The notes under the pieces were generated by a model that did no database searches, was not told the DNA's origin, and worked only from the letters and a program-made list of their open reading frames with translations. A stretch of 14,563 bases of DNA. Source: Phycisphaerales bacterium UBA4658. Lineage in GTDB: Bacteria; Planctomycetota; Phycisphaerae; Phycisphaerales; UBA1924. A program made the translations under genes and the position numbers. The stretch covers positions 874 to 15,436 of the forward strand of contig DHLW01000146.1 of assembly GCA_002405485.1 (NCBI GenBank), read 5' to 3'. How positions within the stretch are numbered: position 1 is the stretch's first letter; each line of letters starts with the position of its first letter. Below, piece after piece: positions 7,674 to 11,725 of this stretch.

Positions 7674-7707
7674 GGGACTCAAGCGTAGGAACCCGCGGGC
7701 CCGCGAC

Positions 7708-8775
7708 TCAGCGCAAGACCAGTCCCGCATCGGCGCGGCAGACCCCGCACCAGGTGAGCGGGTTGTCGAGATCGAAGTGGCTCGGGTCGTGGGCAAGGGC
7801 CGCGGCAAGGAGCCGGACGCGCCCGTTGCCGTCCACGCCCGCCCGCGGGCGGAGCTGGTTGCGGGTGTTGTCGGGCTTTGCGCCCCCGCCGGGGTTGGCT
7901 GGCGCGGGCGCGCCGGGGGTGATGCCCCGGACGGCGAGATACCGCTGCCGATAGCGCTCCGCGAAGTCCTGGTACTTCCCGGCTTCGGGTCCGGACTGGG
8001 TGTAGCTGTACTCGGTCTCCAGGAGCTTGCGGATGTCATCGATGCGGGTCTGCGGGAGCGGGTGCGTGGCGAGCCACTCAGGACCGGACGATCCGCCGCT
8101 GGCCTGCTTGAGGACCTGCATGACTTCGAGCTGCCCGCGGGGGTTGTACCCGGCCTTGGTCATGTATCGCATCCCGAGCATGTCGGCCTCGGTCTCCTGA
8201 TCGCGGGAGAACTTCAGCAGGGTGCCGCCGATGAAGAGCTGCCCGCCCTGCATGGCGATCTGCGAGGTGGTGCCCCCGTCCCCAAGCAGCGCGCCGCCGA
8301 TGGCCAGAAGCCCCTGGCCGACCTGCGCCTGGCCCATGCGTTCGGCGGTGTGGCGAGCCATGACGTGCCCGATCTCGTGTCCGAGGACGCCGGCGAGCTG
8401 GGCCTCGGTGGTGAGCTTGTCGGCAAGGCCGCGAGACATGAAGACCTTCTCGCCGGGAAGCGCGAACGCGTTGATGACGTCGGAATCGAGCAGGATGAAC
8501 TGCCAGGTGCGCTGCGGACCATCGACTTCGGTCTGGTCCTTGAGCTTGGAGCCGACCTCGATGATGTAGTCGCGGAGCAGCGGGTTCTTGACCTCCCCGC
8601 CCATCTCGTTCACAAGCTGCGGGGCGTACTGATTGCCGATGGAAATCTCCGACTGCCGGTTGAGACCCCCGGTGAGCTGCGTGCGGCCGGTGGTCGGATT
8701 CGTCGAGCAGGCGGTCAGGGCGAGCGGAAGAGCCAGCAGGGTGGCGACGATCGTGGACCGGGCAAGGAGGTTCAT
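7708..8775 (-). CDS. M48 family zinc metalloprotease, lipoprotein
   Basis: Zinc endopeptidase of the M48 family resembling BepA/YfgC and LoiP, envelope proteins that handle misfolded outer-membrane proteins. A signal peptide with lipobox LTAC puts the lipidated cysteine at C23. The zinc motif HEIGHVMARH is at residues 133-142, the third ligand region is ETEAD (E194, D198), and the conserved ATHPLPQTRIDDI block is at 236-248. No TPR domain follows the peptidase core. The C-terminus from about residue 285 is instead a Gly/Pro/Ala-rich linker followed by a tail with a CxxC pair (WCGVCRADAGLVLR). Start ATG at 8775 has GGAG seven bases upstream. The gene is divergent from ubiE across 72 bp and is followed closely by the truncated aldehyde dehydrogenase gene. 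The exact subfamily is uncertain. Confidence 0.92.
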   Translation of the reverse strand: MNLLARSTIVATLLALPLALTACSTNPTTGRTQLTGGLNRQSEISIGNQYAPQLVNEMGGEVKNPLLRDYIIEVGSKLKDQTEVDGPQRTWQFILLDSDVINAFALPGEKVFMSRGLADKLTTEAQLAGVLGHEIGHVMARHTAERMGQAQVGQGLLAIGGALLGDGGTTSQIAMQGGQLFIGGTLLKFSRDQETEADMLGMRYMTKAGYNPRGQLEVMQVLKQASGGSSGPEWLATHPLPQTRIDDIRKLLETEYSYTQSGPEAGKYQDFAERYRQRYLAVRGITPGAPAPANPGGGAKPDNTRNQLRPRAGVDGNGRVRLLAAALAHDPSHFDLDNPLTWCGVCRADAGLVLR

Positions 8776-8847
8776 GGGAAACTCCGATGAGGGGCGGAGA
8801 TTGGGAATCGCGAATGCTGGGACGATCGAATCCTAGTATGACCTCCT

Positions 8848-9675
8848 GTGTCCGCGGCAACCGAGCCATCACGCGATCCCATGACGCCCCCCGTGCACCA
8901 GGTGCCCCACACGGCCATCGTTCCGGCCTGGTCCGAGGGCGACCTGGCTGCCAACCCGCACGCGCGGAGCGACAAGCCCGAGCGTGTCCGTCGGATGTTC
9001 GCGGCGATCGCACGCTCGTACGACCTGAACAATCGGGTGCACTCGCTCTGGCGTGATCAGGCATGGAGACGCTTCGCGGTGCGGGCCGCCAAAGTGAAGC
9101 CGACCGACGTCGTGCTGGATGTGGCCTGCGGAACGGGCGACCTTTCCGAGCTGTTTGCCCGGGCCGGGGCGGCACGGGTCATCGGGCTGGACTTCACCTT
9201 CGAGATGCTCGCGATCGCGAGGCAGAAGGCCGAGGCACGGCCTGCAGCCCGGCGTGCGGACCGAATTGTGTACATGCAGGGAGACGCGCAGCGGCTGCCG
9301 CTGGCCGACCAGTCGGTGGACGTGGTGTCGATCGCGTTCGGGATTCGCAACGTGATGGAGCCCGAGCGTGCCGTGCGCGAGTTTGCCAGGGTGCTGAGGC
9401 CCGGCGGGCGGGTGGTCATCTTGGAGTTCGCAGAGCCGAGACTGGCCCCGGTGCGATGGTTCAACGCCCTGTACTGCGCCCGGATCATGCCGGTGACCGC
9501 GACCTGGATCTCCGGGGACAAGAGCGGGGCGTACAAGTATCTTCCCCGATCGGTGGCGACATTCCTGGCCCCCGAGACCCTTCTGGGCATGATGGCCGGC
9601 TCCGGATTCGGCCAGATCCGCGCCAAGTCGCTCTCGCTTGGCATCTGCATGTGCTACTCGGCTGTTCGAAACTGA
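8848..9675 (+). CDS. ubiE: UbiE/MenG (COQ5) C-methyltransferase for quinone synthesis
   Basis: S-adenosylmethionine-dependent C-methyltransferase acting on demethylmenaquinone or the 2-polyprenyl-1,4-benzoquinone intermediate. UbiE/COQ5 landmarks are IARSYDLNNRVHSLWRDQAW (residues 54-73), motif I VLDVACGTGDLS (89-100), the acidic loop GLDFTFEML, QGDAQRLPLADQSVDVVSIA (144-163) with FGIRNV following, and LRPGGRVVILEFAEP. Length of 275 residues is slightly long because of about 45 residues before the conserved core. The start is uncertain: GTG at 8848 gives the longest frame but has no clear ribosome site, and an in-frame ATG at 8881 gives 264 residues. If the host uses only menaquinone, as expected for planctomycetes, the symbol menG/ubiE would refer to the menaquinone reaction. 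No other quinone genes are adjacent. Confidence 0.92.
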   Translation: MSAATEPSRDPMTPPVHQVPHTAIVPAWSEGDLAANPHARSDKPERVRRMFAAIARSYDLNNRVHSLWRDQAWRRFAVRAAKVKPTDVVLDVACGTGDLSELFARAGAARVIGLDFTFEMLAIARQKAEARPAARRADRIVYMQGDAQRLPLADQSVDVVSIAFGIRNVMEPERAVREFARVLRPGGRVVILEFAEPRLAPVRWFNALYCARIMPVTATWISGDKSGAYKYLPRSVATFLAPETLLGMMAGSGFGQIRAKSLSLGICMCYSAVRN

Positions 9676-9757
9676 GCGGACCAGGGAAGCGCGGGGCGGG
9701 GTTTGAGGGGCGTGGGGGTGGCGAGCACGGCATAGTCGGTGTGCATTCGGGTCAATC

Positions 9758-9772
9758 GCGCAGGTTGTGCGC
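9758..9772. repeat. Inverted repeat GCGCA-N5-TGCGC, copy 1
   Basis: Perfect 5-bp arms GCGCA and TGCGC around GGTTG. The same arms and spacing recur at 9813-9827. The right arm abuts and shares its last base with the 23-bp dyad at 9772. Short arms in GC-rich DNA; the recurrence is the point of note. Confidence 0.4.
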
Positions 9773-9794
9773 TCTTGAAGCGGCGCTTGAAGAG
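9772..9794. repeat. 23-bp imperfect palindrome
   Basis: Arms CTCTTGAAGC (9772-9781) and GCTTGAAGAG (9785-9794) around GGC are complementary except for one G/G position. The same sequence can also be read as a direct repeat of CTTGAAG with a 12-bp period. It lies about 100 bp after ubiE and could be an operator or a weak stem-loop; no T-tract follows, so it is not called a terminator. Confidence 0.45.
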
Positions 9795-9812
9795 TGCGTC
9801 CACGCCCGGCGT

Positions 9813-9827
9813 GCGCAGATGTTGCGC
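9813..9827. repeat. Inverted repeat GCGCA-N5-TGCGC, copy 2
   Basis: Perfect arms GCGCA and TGCGC around GATGT, identical in arms and spacing to the copy at 9758-9772, with 55 bp between the two. It directly follows another short dyad, CACGCC-C-GGCGTG, at 9801-9813. Confidence 0.4.
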
Positions 9828-9969
9828 GTCTCGCGGTTATGAGCTGGTGCGGGCAGGTCTTGCCGCTTCGAGCGTTCTCGGACGAGCGGAAAATCGCGGG
9901 TGGGTGAATTCCGTCAGCATGCAGCGTGAAGCTCGATAGAACGCGGACGAACGTCGCGGCCGACGCTCG

Positions 9970-10019
9970 GCGACCGGCACTCTGCACAGAGTGCCCGGAC
10001 GCTCTCGAGGGCCGGTCGC
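9970..10019. promoter_or_regulatory. Nested dyads about 70-120 bp upstream of the B12-domain gene
   Basis: Inner dyad: GGCACTCTG (9976-9984) and CAGAGTGCC (9987-9995), perfect 9-bp arms with a 2-bp centre. Outer dyad: GCGACCGGC (9970-9978) and GCCGGTCGC (10011-10019), also perfect 9-bp arms. The two share bases 9976-9978, so as RNA they would partly compete; as DNA the inner one looks like an operator for a dimeric regulator. No U-tract follows. Its role is inferred from symmetry and position only. Confidence 0.45.
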
Positions 10020-10088
10020 AGGCGGGACGCGGATTGGTTGATCGCACACCACGGCAAACCCCACATCGCACGCAAGGAGAAGACGGCC

Positions 10089-10793
10089 ATGGCTCATGAG
10101 GCACTTGTTGAACGGTTCTTCGAGACGCTGATCACCGGCGATCGCCCGGCGACCCGGCAGGTGGTTGACCAGGCCCGGTCGACCTTGCAGTCGCCCGAGC
10201 GGATCGTCTCTGAACTGTTCTGGCCGACGCACCAGATGATCGAGAAGCTGTACCGGGCCGATCAGCTCTCGCGCATGTGCCATCACATGGCGGTTCGGCT
10301 TCTCCGCCAGCTCGTGGATCAGAACGCGGCCCAGATGACCTTCTCCTACACGCAGAACAAGACCGTGCTGGCCTTCTGCGGGAGCGCGGAGAACGAAGAG
10401 CTCGGGGCCCAGATGGCCGTCGATCTGCTGGAGGCCGGCGGATACCGCGTGCTCTTCGGCGGCTCCGGCGTCGCCGCCGACGAGATCATCGCCCGGGTGA
10501 ACGATGAGAAGCCCGACGTGCTCCTGATGTTCTGCTCGGCGGCGAGCGATCTGCCGGAGATCCGCGGGATCATCGACACGCTGGGCGAGATCGGTGCATC
10601 GACGGGCACACAGATCGCCGTGGGCGGCGGGGTCTTCAACCGGGCCGAGGGTCTCGCCGAGGAGATTGGCGCCGATCAGTGGGCGACCTCGCCCATGGAG
10701 CTTGTCGAACTGCTCCTGCTGGAGCCGGAGCGCCGGGCCGAGCAGTCGCAGCGGACGGTCGGCCGCGTCCGCCGCAAGGCCAAGGCGGCGTAA
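10089..10793 (+). CDS. CarH-like cobalamin-binding-domain protein with altered B12 ligands, no DNA-binding domain
   Basis: 234 residues with the two-domain plan of B12-dependent regulators and photoreceptors: a helical bundle (about 1-88) and a Rossmann-like B12-binding domain (about 90-215; TVLAFCGSAENEELGAQMAV, GGYRVLFGGSGVAADEI, KPDVLLMFCSAASDLPEI, TQIAVGGGVFN). The lower-ligand motif DxHxxG is replaced by E101-x-E103-x-x-G106, so the base-off histidine is missing. The W-x9-EH motif that caps adenosylcobalamin in CarH is replaced, with the same spacing, by Y55-x9-H65-H66. There is no MerR-type helix-turn-helix and no transmembrane segment; the tail is basic (VGRVRRKAKAA). The ATG at 10089 has AAGGAG nine bases upstream and was preferred over the ATG at 10038. 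It may sense another ligand, bind B12 differently, or act as a partner protein; this is inference. It is unlikely to be the small subunit of the nearby mutase, which should keep the His. Confidence 0.82.
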   Translation: MAHEALVERFFETLITGDRPATRQVVDQARSTLQSPERIVSELFWPTHQMIEKLYRADQLSRMCHHMAVRLLRQLVDQNAAQMTFSYTQNKTVLAFCGSAENEELGAQMAVDLLEAGGYRVLFGGSGVAADEIIARVNDEKPDVLLMFCSAASDLPEIRGIIDTLGEIGASTGTQIAVGGGVFNRAEGLAEEIGADQWATSPMELVELLLLEPERRAEQSQRTVGRVRRKAKAA

Positions 10794-10811
10794 GTCAGAG
10801 ACTGTTTCAAC

Positions 10812-10883
10812 TGGTGGCACAGGCGTCCCGCCTGTGTGCCTGTCCATGGTTCTCTGCACACAGGCCGGAGGCCTGTGCCACCA
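10812..10883. repeat. Composite palindrome: two GGTGGCACAGGC-type repeats in opposite orientation
   Basis: Outer arms TGGTGGCACAGGC (10812-10824) and GCCTGTGCCACCA (10871-10883) are perfectly complementary over 13 bp. Each half is itself a hairpin: CACAGGC-GTCCC-GCCTGTG at 10818-10836 and CACAGGCC-GGA-GGCCTGTG at 10859-10877. The 22 bp between them contain CCATGG. The left copy (10812-10836) is identical over 25 bp to the copy inside the mutase gene (12197-12221 on the minus strand). This has the layout of a REPIN-like or cruciform element. Confidence 0.85.
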
Positions 10884-11099
10884 ATCCAGGGTGCGTGAAC
10901 TGATCGGCTCCTTGATCGAGCAGAGAAGAGAACGCTCGCTCGATCGGGGGATGATCGCGGCTCATGCCGAGCTTGTTGCGCTCTCTTCGCCGAGAGCCGT
11001 AGAAGAACATGCGAAGATTGTCGCAAGAACCGAGTGATCGGTCGATAGGAGTGAGGAAGGACAACGCCGTCGATCAACAACCAGTGACCGCCTCCTTCG

Positions 11100-11141
11100 C
11101 CGGGCAGAGATGACACGCCGTGTCTCTGCCCGGTTCTTTTT
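11100..11141 (+). terminator. Strong rho-independent terminator
   Basis: Stem CCGGGCAGAGA (11100-11110) pairs perfectly with TCTCTGCCCGG (11123-11133), 11 bp. A small inner CAC/GTG pairing (11114-11116 with 11120-11122) continues it above a bulge, and TTCTTTTT (11134-11141) follows. It lies about 300 bp after the B12-domain gene stop and directly before the RAYT element. Confidence 0.85.
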
Positions 11142-11148
11142 GAGGGAG

Positions 11149-11171
11149 ACGAGCCCGAAGCGCAAGCGAGG
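11149..11171 (+). repeat. Left inverted repeat of the RAYT element
   Basis: 23 bp starting ACGAGCCCGAAGCGC and ending AAGCGAGG; exact reverse complement of 11690-11712. Probable REP sequence recognised by the adjacent transposase. Confidence 0.8.
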
Positions 11172-11204
11172 AACACTCGCCGCTCCGACTCGTACCATTC
11201 GATC

Positions 11205-11681
11205 ATGTCTGCGCCGCTCGCGTACTTTCTTACGTGGACGTGCTATGGCAATCGCCTGCACGGACACCCTGATGGATCCGTTGATCGTCGGAACAACACT
11301 CCCGGAGCCCCGCTCCTTGCGCCAGATCCGCTCCTCGAGTCGCAAGCTCGGGCACGCATGGCCGGTCCCGCATTCGTGCTCAGTGAGCGTGCTCGCGTGA
11401 TCGCGGACGAGACTGTTCGGACGCATTGCAAGGTACGGAGCTGTACGCTGCTCGCACTCAACGTTCGCACGACTCACGTCCACGTCGTGGTGAACTGCCA
11501 CGAGCGAGCGTCGCCGGAGACCGCCATGGATCAGTTCAAGGCATGGATAACTCGAAAGTTTCGCGAAAACGGGTTGGCGGGCGCAGACCAACGCGTGTGG
11601 ACTGAACACGGAAGCACGCGATGGATCAACTCGGCGTCAAGTCTTGCGAAGGCGGTCGACTATGTGCTGCATGAACAGTGA
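11205..11681 (+). CDS. REP-associated tyrosine transposase (RAYT, Y1/HUH family)
   Basis: Single-strand DNA endonuclease related to IS200/IS605 TnpA that acts on REP palindromes. The 158 residues show AYFLTWTCYGNRLHGHPDGS (residues 6-25, the N-terminal block typical of this group), the HUH metal site in TTHVHVVVN (H91, H93), and a C-terminal catalytic tyrosine candidate Y153 in KAVDYVLHEQ. The protein stops right after this motif, a little earlier than longer family members, so slight C-terminal shortening is possible; all catalytic residues are present. The start ATG has no clear ribosome site, as is common for transposases kept at low expression. It is preceded by a strong terminator and flanked by a perfect 23-bp inverted repeat. 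Activity is plausible but not proven. Confidence 0.88.
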   Translation: MSAPLAYFLTWTCYGNRLHGHPDGSVDRRNNTPGAPLLAPDPLLESQARARMAGPAFVLSERARVIADETVRTHCKVRSCTLLALNVRTTHVHVVVNCHERASPETAMDQFKAWITRKFRENGLAGADQRVWTEHGSTRWINSASSLAKAVDYVLHEQ

Positions 11682-11689
11682 TGTAGGTG

Positions 11690-11712
11690 CCTCGCTTGCG
11701 CTTCGGGCTCGT
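11690..11712 (-). repeat. Right inverted repeat of the RAYT element
   Basis: Exact 23-bp reverse complement of 11149-11171. It ends 13 bp from the mutase stop codon on the opposite strand, so the element sits at the very end of the mutase gene without cutting it. Confidence 0.8.
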
Positions 11713-11725
11713 TGCTCGCTGACGA

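Larger units (their letters stand above)
9676..10088. other. Non-coding region with several dyad symmetries upstream of the B12-domain gene
   Basis: A 413-bp gap between ubiE and the B12-binding-domain gene. No convincing reading frame is present on either strand. It holds two GCGCA-N5-TGCGC inverted repeats, a 23-bp imperfect dyad, a 12-13-bp CACGCC/GGCGTG dyad, a 20-bp dyad and overlapping outer arms (listed separately). No cobalamin riboswitch box was recognised and no convincing promoter pair was found. Confidence 0.7.
10794..11204. other. Repeat-rich intergenic region before the RAYT gene
   Basis: A 411-bp gap with a composite palindrome (10812-10883), a strong terminator (11100-11141) and the left arm of the RAYT inverted repeat (11149-11171). 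Two small frames were seen and are not called as genes: GTG 10891 to 11037 (48 codons plus stop) and ATG 11009 to 11113 (34 codons plus stop), the latter ending inside the terminator hairpin. Both have ordinary third-position GC and weak ribosome sites. The terminator implies that something on the plus strand ends here, either the B12-domain mRNA or a small RNA. Confidence 0.6.
11149..11712 (+). mobile_element. RAYT element bounded by a perfect 23-bp inverted repeat
   Basis: The transposase gene at 11205-11681 is flanked by 23-bp sequences that are exact reverse complements: left 11149-11171 (begins ACGAGCCCGAAGCGC) and right 11690-11712 (begins CCTCGCTTGCGCTTC). The right end stops 13 bp short of the mutase stop codon and the left end starts 7 bp after the terminator T-tract. 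RAYT genes are typically single-copy and flanked by their cognate REP sequences, which is the likely identity of these arms. No target duplication was recognised, as expected for Y1 elements. Confidence 0.8.

Noticed and set aside
7694..7705. 12-bp perfect palindrome CGCGGGCCCGCG between the M48 and aldehyde dehydrogenase-like genes
   Set aside because: Low-complexity G/C palindrome in GC-rich DNA, with no T-tract and no second copy; probably chance.
7674..8039. N-terminal extension of the aldehyde dehydrogenase-like protein
   Set aside because: The frame is open to 8039, but the added residues are Ser/Thr/Pro/Arg-rich shadow of the M48 gene; the family sequence starts near the ATG at 7673.
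9676..10088. Cobalamin riboswitch upstream of the B12-domain gene
   Set aside because: The spot is right, but no B12-box or the other conserved cobalamin riboswitch segments could be recognised. The symmetric elements there do not fit that fold.
10089..10793. Small B12-binding subunit of the nearby mutase
   Set aside because: Mutase small subunits are about 130-150 residues and keep DxHxxG. This protein is 234 residues with a CarH-type helical domain and lacks the His. The genes are also convergent.
10891..11037. Small GTG-initiated frame (48 codons) after the palindrome pair
   Set aside because: Its peptide looks plausibly helical, but third-position GC is close to background and the ribosome site is weak. 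Kept only as a note.
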